In this document: one piece after another, positions 49,121 to 57,536 of the stretch
Layout of the letters: each line of letters opens with the position of its first letter
Numbering within the stretch: position 1 is the first letter of the stretch
Origin: DASXMT01 sp035552655
GTDB lineage: Bacteria > Actinomycetota > Acidimicrobiia > Acidimicrobiales > RAAP-2
Assembly (NCBI GenBank): GCA_035552655.1
Contig: DASZLD010000202.1
Location: 1 to 64,000, forward strand
Reading direction: 5' to 3'
Length of the DNA: 64,000 bases
The notes under the pieces: generated by a model
Seen by the model: only the letters and a program-made list of their open reading frames with translations
What the model was told of the DNA's origin: nothing
The model's database searches: none
Translations under genes and position numbers: made by a program

Positions 49121-49504
49121 GTGCCTACAGACGAAGAAGCGATTCGGAACCTCATCGGCCTCCACTCCCAGCTGACCGACGACGGGGACTACGAGCGACG
49201 GGTTGAGCTCTACACCGAAGACGGCGTGTTCACCATGGGCGACGCCACCTCCACCGGTCGGGATGAGGTGTTGGCCGCATTCGCTGCTAGCAGCGCCCCG
49301 GAGCGGCGAGGAAAGCACATCACGGCCAACACGGTCATGGACATCGACGGCGATACGGCCAGCGTCCGAACCGACTTCTTCTTCCTCCTCCCCTCCGCCG
49401 ACGGGCTGAAGCCCTTGGCCGCCGGGCGATATTTCGACACCTTCGTCAAGGTGGGCGGCCACTGGCTGTACCGCGAGCGGCGCATCACCTTCCTCGGGGC
49501 ATAG
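49121..49504 (+). CDS. NTF2-like / SnoaL-like family protein
   Basis: A 127-residue protein: DEEAIRNLIGLHSQLTDDGD, RRVELYTEDGVFTMGDATST, GRDEVLAAFAASSAP, VRTDFFFLLPSADGLKPLAA and GHWLYRERRITFLG. A compact single NTF2-like domain. GTG 49121 was chosen because TACCCT ends eight bases upstream, close to the leaderless pattern, and the longer frame is not protein-like. It is followed by the deazaflavin-type gene at 49506 with one base between. Confidence 0.85.
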   Translation: MPTDEEAIRNLIGLHSQLTDDGDYERRVELYTEDGVFTMGDATSTGRDEVLAAFAASSAPERRGKHITANTVMDIDGDTASVRTDFFFLLPSADGLKPLAAGRYFDTFVKVGGHWLYRERRITFLGA

Positions 49505-49505
49505 G

Positions 49506-49937
49506 GTGCCCAGCGACCTGGGCCTGAAGGCCATGAACACAGTGCATCGCGCCGTGCTCAAGGCCAGCGGCGGACGCCTGGGATGGCAGGCGGCCCGGAT
49601 GCCGGTGATCGAGCTGACCACGACGGGCCGCAAGAGCGGTGCTGTCCACACGGTCATGCTCACCTCACCGATTCAGGAGGGCTCTGCTCTGGTCGTGGTG
49701 GCCTCTCGCGGCGGTGACGACGCCCACCCGGCCTGGTTTCTCAATCTCCAGAGCAACCCTCGAGTCCAGGTCTCGCTGCAGGGAAGGGCGAAGGCACCCA
49801 TGCGGGCTCGGGTGGCCAACCCTGAAGAGCGGGCCGAACTGTGGCCGAGGATCACCGCCGACCACAAGAACTACGCCGGGTACCAGACCAAGACGGACCG
49901 GGAGATCCCTCTGGTGATCCTGGAGCCCGAGGCCTGA
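49506..49937 (+). CDS. Deazaflavin-dependent nitroreductase-family protein (DUF385/Ddn-like)
   Basis: A 143-residue Ddn-like protein: IELTTTGRKSGAVHTVMLTS, LVVVASRGGDDAHPAWFLNL, QSNPRVQVSLQGRAKAPMRA and QTKTDREIPLVILEP. This is a closer match to the canonical family than the copy at 1467-1916. It would bind F420H2 to reduce an unknown acceptor. It starts two bases after the stop of the NTF2-like gene, so they form a two-gene operon. Converges on the ABC ATPase gene (3-base gap). Confidence 0.9.
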   Translation: MPSDLGLKAMNTVHRAVLKASGGRLGWQAARMPVIELTTTGRKSGAVHTVMLTSPIQEGSALVVVASRGGDDAHPAWFLNLQSNPRVQVSLQGRAKAPMRARVANPEERAELWPRITADHKNYAGYQTKTDREIPLVILEPEA

Positions 49938-49940
49938 GCG

Positions 49941-51536
49941 TCAGGCGGTGTCGGCCCCCAGATAGGCACCGACGACCTCGTCGCGGATCTCGTTGGGCTC
50001 GCCCTCTTTGACCAGTTCGCCGTTGACCATGATGGCGGCCCGGTCGGCGATGGACAACGCGGTCTGGACGAACTGTTCGACCATGACGATGGTCAGCTGT
50101 TCGGACGCCACCAGTTGGCCCACGAACCCGTAGAGCTCTTCCACGATCAGCGGGGCCAGTCCCATGGACAGCTCGTCGAGCAACAGGATGTCGGGGTCGG
50201 TGGTCAGGGCACGGGCCATGGAGAGCATCCGTTGCTCGCCGCCGGATAGCGTGCCGGCCAGCTGCTTCTTTCGGCTGCCCAACACCGGGAACCGTTCGAA
50301 GGCTCGCTCCTCCACCCAGGCGCTCTTCAGCCCCGAACGGCGGAAGGTGTACATGAGCAGGTTCTCGGTCACGGTCAGATTGGGGAAGATGGACCGGCCC
50401 TCGGGAATCATGCACACTCCGGACCGGGCCAGACGCTCGGTGGCGTTCCTCCCCAGTCCGCTGCCTCGCACCTCGACGGACCCGCCGGTGAGGGGCAACT
50501 GCCCCGAAATGGCCTTGAGCAGCGACGTCTTACCGGCGCCGTTGGGACCGAGCAGGGCCAGGGCTGACCCCTTGGGCACGGTGAGGGATACCCCGTGCAG
50601 CACTTCGATGCGCCCGTAAGCGGCCCGGACGTCGATGGCCGACAGGGCCATCTCGCCCGACCGGGCCTGTGCCGGGGTGGCCGTCGGGGCCGGTCCGGCG
50701 GCGCCGTTCCCCGGTACGGGCGCGGCCGGGGTCGTCGACGGGCCGCTCTCACCGCCCAGGTAGGCCTCTTGCACATCGGGATTGGCTCGCACCGAGACCG
50801 GATCACCCCGGGCGATGACCCGGCCGTTGTCCAGCACGTCGACCTGGTCACAGACCCCCATGACCAGGGTCATGTCGTGCTCGACCAACAGGATGCCCAT
50901 GCCCTCGGACGCCAGTTGGGTCAGCACCTCGCCCAAGTCCTGGGTCTCCTGGGCGTCGAGACCCGAGCTGGGCTCGTCCAACAACAGGGTGGTCGGTGAG
51001 GTGGCGAGGGCGCGGGCCACTTCGACCAGCCGGGCCAGGCCGGTGGGCAACGAGTCGGTGGGCTCGTCGGCCACCTGGAGGATGCCCACCCGCTCGAGCT
51101 GCACCCGCGCTTCCTCGGCTGGTGATCGGCCGGCGGTGAGCTTTCCCCGTTGCACCTCCGCCGCCATCTGCACGTTTTCCCGGGCGGTCAGGGTCCCGAA
51201 CAGCTCCAGCCGTTGGAAGGTCCGGCCCAGGCCCAGTCGGGATCGCACGTGGGGCTTGGCCCGAGTCATGTCGTGGCCACCCAGGTAGACCTTGCCCTGG
51301 GTGGGACTCTGCAATCCGGTGATGACGTTGAACAGCGTCGTCTTCCCCGCTCCGTTGGGCCCGATGAGCCCGTGGATCTCTCCGCCCGCCACCTGGAGGT
51401 CGACAGAATCGAGCGCCTGGAGCCCGCCGAAGCGTACCGACACGTCGGAGACCGACAGGTTCGGGGCACTGCCGGCGACGGGCGCGGTCTCAGCCAACGG
51501 AAGGCACCTTTCCGGCCAGGGGTGATCCGGTGGCAT
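49941..51536 (-). CDS. Fused double ABC ATPase (LivG-LivF-type) of a branched-chain amino-acid transporter
   Basis: A 531-residue protein with two complete ATPase domains. Domain 1 (~25-255, LivG type) has Walker A GPNGAGKTT, LGRTFQRLELFGTLT and Walker B LLLDEPSSGLD, but its signature is LPTGLARLVEVARAL in place of LSxGQ. Domain 2 (~297-530, LivF type) has GPNGAGKTS, LSGGEQRMLSMARAL and LLLDELSMGLAP. In E. coli these are separate proteins. The Pro/Ala linker of about 35 residues joins them. The 5' end overlaps the permease gene by 47 bases, and a TTG at 51497 is an alternative start. Confidence 0.92.
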   Translation of the reverse strand: MPPDHPWPERCLPLAETAPVAGSAPNLSVSDVSVRFGGLQALDSVDLQVAGGEIHGLIGPNGAGKTTLFNVITGLQSPTQGKVYLGGHDMTRAKPHVRSRLGLGRTFQRLELFGTLTARENVQMAAEVQRGKLTAGRSPAEEARVQLERVGILQVADEPTDSLPTGLARLVEVARALATSPTTLLLDEPSSGLDAQETQDLGEVLTQLASEGMGILLVEHDMTLVMGVCDQVDVLDNGRVIARGDPVSVRANPDVQEAYLGGESGPSTTPAAPVPGNGAAGPAPTATPAQARSGEMALSAIDVRAAYGRIEVLHGVSLTVPKGSALALLGPNGAGKTSLLKAISGQLPLTGGSVEVRGSGLGRNATERLARSGVCMIPEGRSIFPNLTVTENLLMYTFRRSGLKSAWVEERAFERFPVLGSRKKQLAGTLSGGEQRMLSMARALTTDPDILLLDELSMGLAPLIVEELYGFVGQLVASEQLTIVMVEQFVQTALSIADRAAIMVNGELVKEGEPNEIRDEVVGAYLGADTA

Positions 51537-53421
51537 CGGTCGGAGGACTGCCGGTCATCCCGTCGTCGGCCCGCGCCGCGGCGCGGCGCTTGTCCCACCA
51601 GGTGCCGACGTCGGAGTAAACGCGTCCCATGCCGTAGGGATTGCGGCCCACGGCCACGATGCCCACGCCGAACAGGATGTAGGTGAAGCCTTGGATCGAC
51701 GGGATGTGCAGTCCGATCACCGGGGCGAAGGCCAGGCCGATGCCGGCTTGGACCGATCCGCTCAAGATGGTCACGCCGGCCAGGACCACGGCTACGAACA
51801 GCACCATGGAGTTGACGAAGCTGAACTGGGACACCGACACCGTCTTCGACATGCCGCCGTAGAGAGCCCCGGCCAATCCGGCCAGTCCACCCGAGAGGAT
51901 GAAGACGGCCAGCTTGGTACTGGTGATGTTCATCCCCACCGTGGCACAGGCGGCCTGACTGTCGCTCATGGCCACCAGCCGGCGACCGAACGGCCCGCGT
52001 CGCAACACCCCCACGCCGATCAGGCACAGGGCCAGCACGATGGCGATGAGCACGATGAAGGACCGGTCGGTGGTGAACCGCATCCCGAAGATGTCGGGGC
52101 GCCCGACGGTGAGCGATCCGCCGGTGACCACCGAGGGGTTGATGAAGAAGATGCTGTCCATGAGGGCGGCGAAGGCCAGTGTGGTCAGCGCCATGTACAA
52201 GCCGCGCAGCCGAAGGGCGGGGAGGGCCAGGATCCCCCCGGCCGCGGCACACAGGCCCACGGCAGCCAGGACACCGAGGATGGAGCTGCCCCCGTCGATC
52301 TTGCTCATGGCCCAACAGCCCAGGCCGATGAAGGTGAACTGGCACAGCCACGCTTGGCCCCCATAGCCCGAGAGCAACACGAGCGACAGGGCGGCCAGGC
52401 CGATGGCCAGGCCCAGCCCGAAGGTGTACAGGTTGTTGCCGGTGATCACCGAGGACAACAGGACAGACACCGCAACCAGGACGGCACCGCTGACCACGGT
52501 GGTGGTGAGAGACGGCACCCGTGGGGCCCGAAGCCGCACCACCCGACCGACGGTCAGCTTGGCCTGGGGCAGGATGAGCAGGGCCACAATCAACAAGCCC
52601 ATGGGCAGCACAGCGGTGACGTCATTGAGGGCGCTGGAGGGCACGTATCCCACCGCCATCGACTCGCCGATCCCGAGGATCATGGCGCCCAAGAAGGTAA
52701 GGGGAAGGCTGCGCAGGCGGCCCACGATCGCCGCGGCATAACCGAATATCACCAGCTCCGACAGGATCTGGATGCTCATCCCGGTACCGGGGGCCAAGAG
52801 GATCCCGGCCAGGCCGGCCAGCATGAACCCGATCATCCAGGCAAAACCGGAGATGCGGCTGGACCGGGCCCCGGTCATCGAGGCCAGCGCCGGGTCGTCG
52901 ACCACGGCCCGCATGGAGACACCGATCCGGGTCCGCTTGAACAGCACCCACAGCCCGACAGCCACCCCCACCGCGCACCCCACGGTGATGAGCTGCTCGT
53001 AGGTGAGGTTGACGTTGAGCACGTCGACCTGGTCGCTGCTGAACCAGGAGGGCAGGTTCCGCACGACGGTCTGGTTCCAGATGGTGCTGGTCAGGCCGTA
53101 GAGGATCAGGAACATGCCCAGGGTGACCACGATCATGGTGTTGAGCGACGACCCGTACAGCGGGCGCATCAGCACGCGCTCGACGGCCAGAGCGAACAGG
53201 GGGGCGACCACGACGAGGACGACCACCAGGGCCAGGACCGGGTTCCATCCCCAGCCCTGCCACAGCTGCCAGTACAGGTAGGCCAGGAACATCCCCACTG
53301 CGCCGTGGGCGAAGTTGAAGATGCCGGTGGCGTTGTAGGTGACGACCAGGCCGCTGGCCGTCACCGCGTAGATGGAGCCGGTGACCACCCCGGTCACCAA
53401 GAGCGCCAGGAACTCGGTCAC
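51490..53421 (-). CDS. Fused double permease (LivH-LivM-type) of a branched-chain amino-acid transporter
   Basis: A 643-residue membrane protein. Residues ~1-290 are LivH-like (FLALLVTGVVTGSIYAVTAS, YNATGIFNFAHGAVGMFLAY, RTRIGVSMRAVVDDPALASM). Residues ~335-610 are LivM-like (LSGYGGQAWLCQFTFIGLGC, LRLRGLYMALTTLAFAALMD, GRRLVAMSDSQAACATVGMN, SVQAGIGLAFAPVIG). Fusion of the two permeases mirrors the fused ATPases. GTG 53421 follows GAGGCGAGG. It lies 28 bases downstream of the binding-protein gene and overlaps the ATPase gene, so the three form one operon. Confidence 0.92.
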   Translation of the reverse strand: MTEFLALLVTGVVTGSIYAVTASGLVVTYNATGIFNFAHGAVGMFLAYLYWQLWQGWGWNPVLALVVVLVVVAPLFALAVERVLMRPLYGSSLNTMIVVTLGMFLILYGLTSTIWNQTVVRNLPSWFSSDQVDVLNVNLTYEQLITVGCAVGVAVGLWVLFKRTRIGVSMRAVVDDPALASMTGARSSRISGFAWMIGFMLAGLAGILLAPGTGMSIQILSELVIFGYAAAIVGRLRSLPLTFLGAMILGIGESMAVGYVPSSALNDVTAVLPMGLLIVALLILPQAKLTVGRVVRLRAPRVPSLTTTVVSGAVLVAVSVLLSSVITGNNLYTFGLGLAIGLAALSLVLLSGYGGQAWLCQFTFIGLGCWAMSKIDGGSSILGVLAAVGLCAAAGGILALPALRLRGLYMALTTLAFAALMDSIFFINPSVVTGGSLTVGRPDIFGMRFTTDRSFIVLIAIVLALCLIGVGVLRRGPFGRRLVAMSDSQAACATVGMNITSTKLAVFILSGGLAGLAGALYGGMSKTVSVSQFSFVNSMVLFVAVVLAGVTILSGSVQAGIGLAFAPVIGLHIPSIQGFTYILFGVGIVAVGRNPYGMGRVYSDVGTWWDKRRAAARADDGMTGSPPTDATGSPLAGKVPSVG

Positions 53422-53449
53422 GGTTCCTCGCCTCTCGCTCGCCCGACGC

Positions 53450-54709
53450 TCAGCGGGAAATGCCCTTGTAGCTAGCCGGGAAGAATCCCTTGGGATTGCA
53501 GACAAAGGCGGCCTTGGGGTCGGGCTTTATCCGCAGCCACTTCCCGTTGGTGTACTTGGCCGCGATCCAGCACTGGCCGGGGATCTTCTGTGCCGGGTTC
53601 TGGCTGGAGATCAGCCCACTGGCGTTGAACGAGTTGATCTTGTTGAGTTGGGCCACCAGGCTGGCCCGGGTCGGGTTGGCGCCAGCAAGCTTGAGGGCCT
53701 GCACGAACAGCTGGGCATTGATCCAGCCGTCCAGGGTGAACAGGTCCAAGGTGGGGTTGGGGTCCGTCTTCTTGACCCACTTGTCGAACGTGCCCACCGC
53801 CGGGATGACCGCGGCGTCCTCGCCCATGTACAGCGAGGTCACGGTGTACAGCAAGGTGCCGTTCCCGGCCGACCCGGGATCGAAGGCCTTCGAGTAGGTC
53901 CCGGCTCCGACGACCAAGGGGGCATTGAGACCTTGCTGCTTGATCTCCTGGGCCATGGTGGAGATCTCGGCCGGGCCTTCGGTGACCTCGAGGACCATCT
54001 TCACCCCGGCGCTCTTCATCTTGACCATGTCGGCCAGGAACGAGGTCTCGGTGTAGCCGGCGTCACGGGTGTACACCCACTTGTAGCCGAGGTTGTAGGT
54101 CAGGGCCCGGTACGTCGCTTCGGAGGCTTTCACCGACGCCGTGGCGTTGGACCCGATGAACCCGACCGCCTTGACGCCCGCGGGGTACTGGGACTTAAGC
54201 CACTTGAACGGGCCGTTGGCCTCGCCCCCGTCGACGAGGGGGATGGCCGAGTACAGGTTGGGGTCCTTGAACAACGAGGGGGTCAGGGCCTGGGCGATCA
54301 TCGGCACCTTGTTGGCGTCGATGGCCGGTTGTTCGGCCCCGTCGAGCAGCGAGTAGCCCCCGACGAAGGCGAAGTCGCTCTTGGCGATGCTCTGGGCCTC
54401 GGAGGCCACCGTGCCCGAGGAGAAGGCGCTGTCCCGGGCGTCGAGGATGATCTTCCGCCCGTTCACGCCGCCCTGGCTATTGATGTAGTTGAAGTAGGCC
54501 TGTGCACCGACCTTGGCTCCCTTGAACAGGCCGGGGATGGGGGCCGAGATGTCGCTGATCGAACCGACGGTGATGGTCTTGGCCGTCACGCCCGGCGTGG
54601 CCGCGGCCGTGGCCGCGGCAGTGGCCGAGGTCGCTCCCACCGCGAGGGTTCCTACACCGACGGCCAAGGCCAAGCCACAGGTCACGATCCTGCCGTTGCG
54701 AAGCTTCAT
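53450..54709 (-). CDS. Branched-chain amino-acid-type ABC substrate-binding protein
   Basis: A 419-residue exported protein. Signal peptide of about 32 residues (IVTCGLALAVGVGTLAVGAT, cleavage after SATAA). The mature fold is LivJ-like: ITVGSISDISAPIPGLFKGA, GGVNGRKIILDARDSAFSSG, FVGGYSLLDGAEQPAIDANK and QLFVQALKLAGANPTRASLV. First gene of the Liv operon, driven by the promoter at 54764-54792. ATG 54709 follows GGGGGGATAG. Ligand is probably an amino acid or a carboxylic acid from catabolism. Confidence 0.9.
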   Translation of the reverse strand: MKLRNGRIVTCGLALAVGVGTLAVGATSATAAATAAATPGVTAKTITVGSISDISAPIPGLFKGAKVGAQAYFNYINSQGGVNGRKIILDARDSAFSSGTVASEAQSIAKSDFAFVGGYSLLDGAEQPAIDANKVPMIAQALTPSLFKDPNLYSAIPLVDGGEANGPFKWLKSQYPAGVKAVGFIGSNATASVKASEATYRALTYNLGYKWVYTRDAGYTETSFLADMVKMKSAGVKMVLEVTEGPAEISTMAQEIKQQGLNAPLVVGAGTYSKAFDPGSAGNGTLLYTVTSLYMGEDAAVIPAVGTFDKWVKKTDPNPTLDLFTLDGWINAQLFVQALKLAGANPTRASLVAQLNKINSFNASGLISSQNPAQKIPGQCWIAAKYTNGKWLRIKPDPKAAFVCNPKGFFPASYKGISR

Positions 54710-54763
54710 CTATCCCCCCTGCTCCTCGGCTCATCGTCGAGGTCGACCGATGTGGTCCTGAGC

Positions 54764-54792
54764 AGACTAAGACGCTCGCCTTAACAATGCAA
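54764..54792 (-). promoter_or_regulatory. Promoter of the Liv-type transporter operon
   Basis: On the minus strand TTGCAT (54792-54787) and TAGTCT (54769-54764) are exactly 17 bases apart. Transcription would begin near 54757 and give a leader of about 48 bases ending in the GGGGGGA ribosome binding site before ATG 54709. Confidence 0.6.
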
Positions 54793-54825
54793 CAGGTTCT
54801 TGCTCGGATCCGGCTGAAAAAATGA

Positions 54826-55722
54826 TCAGCGCGGTCGATCGCCGATGATGGTGGCCCGCTCCATGACGCGGCGTTGTGGCGCATAGTCGGACACGGCGTA
54901 GTGCTGGGTGCATCGGTTGTCCCAAAAGGCGACGGAGTCGGCCTCCCACCGGAAGCGGCACTGGTACTCGGGTATCCGGGCCTGGGCCGAGAGATGGGCC
55001 AGCAGCGCCGCGCTCTCGTCCGCCTCGAGTCCGACGATGTGGGTGGTGAAGACCTCGTTGACGTACAGGAGCCGTCGACCGGTTCGCGGGTGGGTGCGCA
55101 CGATGGGATGTTCAGCGGGCGGATACTTCTCCCGCATCTCGCTGAGCTTGTCGGCGTCCATGCCCAACCCGAACGATGCGGTGAAGTCGTGCACGGCACG
55201 GAGGCTCTCGATCCGCTGCTTGGTCTCGTCGTCCAGACATTGATAGGCCATGTACATGTCGGCCCACAACGTGTCGCCGCCCCGTTGGGCCGGCGTGATG
55301 CAGCGCAGCACCGACCCCAGGGATGGCTCCAGTCGCCACGACACGTCGCTGTGCCAGATGTTCTCGTACCCGCTCTCGTTCGGGCCCTTGTCGAACCGCA
55401 CCACCTCGGGCACCTCGCCGGCGGGCAGGAAGGGGTGCACTTCGAGCTGGCCCCAGCAGCGGGCGAAGTCACGATGCTGACCACCGGTGATGTCCTGGTC
55501 GCGGAACCAGAGCACCTTCCATTCGAGCAAGGCCCTCTCGAGTTGAGCAAACAATTCGTGGTCGACCGGTGCTCCGATGTCCACCCCGCAGATCTCGGCC
55601 CCGATCGTCGGCCCGGCCGGCCGGACCGCGAAGCGGTCATAGGCAATCGGTGGGGCGTCGTCGCCCAATCGGCTGAGGGGCCGAGCCCCGGCGACCAGGC
55701 CCGGTCGGATGGTGAAGGTCAT
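54826..55722 (-). CDS. TauD/TfdA-family 2-oxoglutarate-dependent dioxygenase
   Basis: A 298-residue Fe(II)/2-oxoglutarate dioxygenase. Metal ligands are His124 and Asp126 in NIWHSDVSW, with His274 in CTQHYAVSDYAPQRRVMERA, where the following Arg binds 2-oxoglutarate. Other family segments are IGAEICGVDIG near residue 40 and VLWFRDQDITGGQHRDFARC. Such enzymes hydroxylate taurine, alkyl sulfates or chlorophenoxy acids. The substrate here is unknown. ATG follows AAGGAG six bases upstream, 10 bases after the TetR stop, so the two form an operon. Confidence 0.92.
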   Translation of the reverse strand: MTFTIRPGLVAGARPLSRLGDDAPPIAYDRFAVRPAGPTIGAEICGVDIGAPVDHELFAQLERALLEWKVLWFRDQDITGGQHRDFARCWGQLEVHPFLPAGEVPEVVRFDKGPNESGYENIWHSDVSWRLEPSLGSVLRCITPAQRGGDTLWADMYMAYQCLDDETKQRIESLRAVHDFTASFGLGMDADKLSEMREKYPPAEHPIVRTHPRTGRRLLYVNEVFTTHIVGLEADESAALLAHLSAQARIPEYQCRFRWEADSVAFWDNRCTQHYAVSDYAPQRRVMERATIIGDRPR

Positions 55723-55732
55723 ATCGATCTCC

Positions 55733-56431
55733 TTAGGGAGAGTGGTGGTCGAGGAGGCGAGTGGTCGAGGCGGAGACGGAGGCGTCGAGCAGGCCCGTCA
55801 CTGCGTCACACAATCCGGCTGCGAGGACGGCGGGTGACCCGGCCTGGGGATGCCCGGCGTCGCGCCGCCGTTCGTATTCGGCCGTAGCCAGAATGGTCAT
55901 GCGAATGGCGAGATCGATTCGCTGCCGGCGAATGGACGCGGGCAGGGAGTGCAGGTGGGCCTCCATCCCGGCGATCACCCGCCGCAGGCCGGTCATGACC
56001 CCCCGGTCGACGTCGGCCAACCGGGTCGTGGCCTCGGGATCGGCCGTGAACTCGGCCAGAAAGCGCCCGTACCAACTGGACCGGGGCTCCTCCCCCATGG
56101 CCTCGACCAGCGGTAGCACCAGCGCCTCGACCAGCGCGGTTACGTCCTCGCCCCTGCCGTCGGCTTCGGCCGCGTCCAGCCGGACCAGGCGCGCTTGGTT
56201 GATGGTGCCCATCCGGAGCTCGAAGATGGCGTCGATCAGCCCGTCCTTGGTGCCGAAGTGATATTGAGCCGCCGAGTTGTTGCGCGCCCCGGCCGCGCCG
56301 GCGGCCTCCCGGAGCGAGAGAGCGGCGATGCCCCGCTCACCCACCAACCGCTCCGCCGCCACCAGGATCTGATGACGGGTGGCACTGCCTCGGGACTCAG
56401 GGGCGGTGCCCGCTCGGGGCTCAGGGGCCAT
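55733..56431 (-). CDS. TetR-family transcriptional regulator
   Basis: A 232-residue protein. The DNA-binding domain (RHQILVAAERLVGERGIAAL, SLREAAGAAGARNNSAAQYH, FGTKDGLIDAIFELRMGTIN) is canonical, and the remainder is the ligand-binding helical domain. I place the start at ATG 56431 (MAPEPRAG): TAAACT ends seven bases upstream, consistent with a leaderless mRNA, and a GTG two codons earlier is an alternative. A perfect operator palindrome overlaps that -10 box, implying autorepression and control of the divergent dehydrogenase. Co-directional with the TauD gene. Confidence 0.9.
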   Translation of the reverse strand: MAPEPRAGTAPESRGSATRHQILVAAERLVGERGIAALSLREAAGAAGARNNSAAQYHFGTKDGLIDAIFELRMGTINQARLVRLDAAEADGRGEDVTALVEALVLPLVEAMGEEPRSSWYGRFLAEFTADPEATTRLADVDRGVMTGLRRVIAGMEAHLHSLPASIRRQRIDLAIRMTILATAEYERRRDAGHPQAGSPAVLAAGLCDAVTGLLDASVSASTTRLLDHHSP

Positions 56432-56438
56432 ACCCACA

Positions 56439-56460
56439 GTTTAAGTCAGATGACTTAAAC
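56439..56460. promoter_or_regulatory. Perfect 22-base palindromic operator of the TetR regulator
   Basis: Arms GTTTAAGTCA and TGACTTAAAC are perfectly inverted around a 2-base centre (GA). The site begins seven bases before the TetR start codon and overlaps its TAAACT -10 box. It lies about 90 bases upstream of the divergent dehydrogenase gene. Its size and symmetry are typical of TetR operators. Confidence 0.8.
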
Positions 56461-56551
56461 ATGCAATGGACAGGCCGATCTACTCGGGTCCGGCCATCCG
56501 TTATGGTCGCCACCAACCCGGAAGGCAAGGCCACCAGGAGAGGAATTCACA

Positions 56552-57520
56552 GTGCTCGCAGTCTCGTGTGTCTCCCAGTCCGAGGACGACCCGCTGTCCG
56601 GTCTGGTCGTCGGCGACCAGCCGGAGCCCGAGCCCCGGGAGGGGTGGGTCCGAGTCTCATTGCGGGCCAGCGCCTTGAACCATCACGACCTCTGGTCATT
56701 GCGGGGTGTGGGCCTGGCTCCCGATCGCCTGCCCATGATCCTGGGCGGCGACGGCGCCGGCGTGCTCGACAACGGTGACGAGGTCGTCGTCCATTCGGTG
56801 ATCGGCGATCCGGCCGCCGGCGGCGGCGATGAGACCCTCGACCCGAAACGCACCCTGCTCTCCGAGCTCTACCCGGGAACCCTGGCCGAGGAAGTGTTGG
56901 TCCCCGAGCGCAACGTGGTGCCCAAGCCGGCGACGCTGTCGTTCGAGGAAGCGGCCTGTGTCCCCACCGCCTGGCTCACCGCCTACCGCATGCTCACCAC
57001 GCGGTCGGGCCTGGAGGGGCCGGCCACCGTCCTCGTCCAGGGGGCCGGCGGGGGCGTTGCCACCGCAGCCATCATCCTGGCCAAGGCGCTCGGGCACACC
57101 GTCTATTGCACATCCCGCCACGCCTCCAAGCGCCGACAGGCAGAGGAGTGCGGTGCCGACGCTTCCTTCGAGACCGGCGCCCGGTTGCCCAGCAAGGTCG
57201 ACGTGGTGGTGGAAACGGTGGGCCAGGCCACCTGGTCCCATTCCCTGCGGTCGCTACGGCCCGGAGGCCGGGTGGTGGTGAGCGGCGCCACCAGCGGCGC
57301 CAACCCGCCGGCCGACCTGAACCGGGTCTTCTTCTTGCAGCTGGAGGTGGTCGGTTCGACCATGGGCACCCGTGACGAACTGGTCGATCTCCTGGCCCTG
57401 CTCGAGACGACCAGGGCTCGACCGGTCATCCAGGACGTCCGCCCCCTGGCCGATGCCCGCTCGGCCCTCCAGGAGATGGCGGATGGCGATGCCTTCGGGA
57501 AGTTCGTACTCAGCCCCTGA
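56552..57520 (+). CDS. MDR-family zinc-binding dehydrogenase / quinone oxidoreductase
   Basis: A 322-residue MDR protein. GroES-like part: REGWVRVSLRASALNHHDLW, ILGGDGAGVL. Rossmann part: TVLVQGAGGGVATAAIILAK, then TSRHASKRRQAEECGADASF and VDVVVETVGQATWSHSLRSL. It lacks the cysteines of the structural zinc site, as in quinone oxidoreductases and enoyl reductases. GTG 56552 follows AGGAGAGG. Divergent from the TetR-TauD operon and probably under the same operator. Confidence 0.88.
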   Translation: MLAVSCVSQSEDDPLSGLVVGDQPEPEPREGWVRVSLRASALNHHDLWSLRGVGLAPDRLPMILGGDGAGVLDNGDEVVVHSVIGDPAAGGGDETLDPKRTLLSELYPGTLAEEVLVPERNVVPKPATLSFEEAACVPTAWLTAYRMLTTRSGLEGPATVLVQGAGGGVATAAIILAKALGHTVYCTSRHASKRRQAEECGADASFETGARLPSKVDVVVETVGQATWSHSLRSLRPGGRVVVSGATSGANPPADLNRVFFLQLEVVGSTMGTRDELVDLLALLETTRARPVIQDVRPLADARSALQEMADGDAFGKFVLSP

Positions 57521-57536
57521 GCCGGGGGCGTCGGCC

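Noticed and set aside
51691..53475. A 594-residue plus-strand open frame over the fused permease gene
   Set aside because: It is the antisense shadow of a gene whose protein has clear LivH-LivM motifs. Its sequence is rich in Gly, Gln and His, typical of GC-rich antisense frames.
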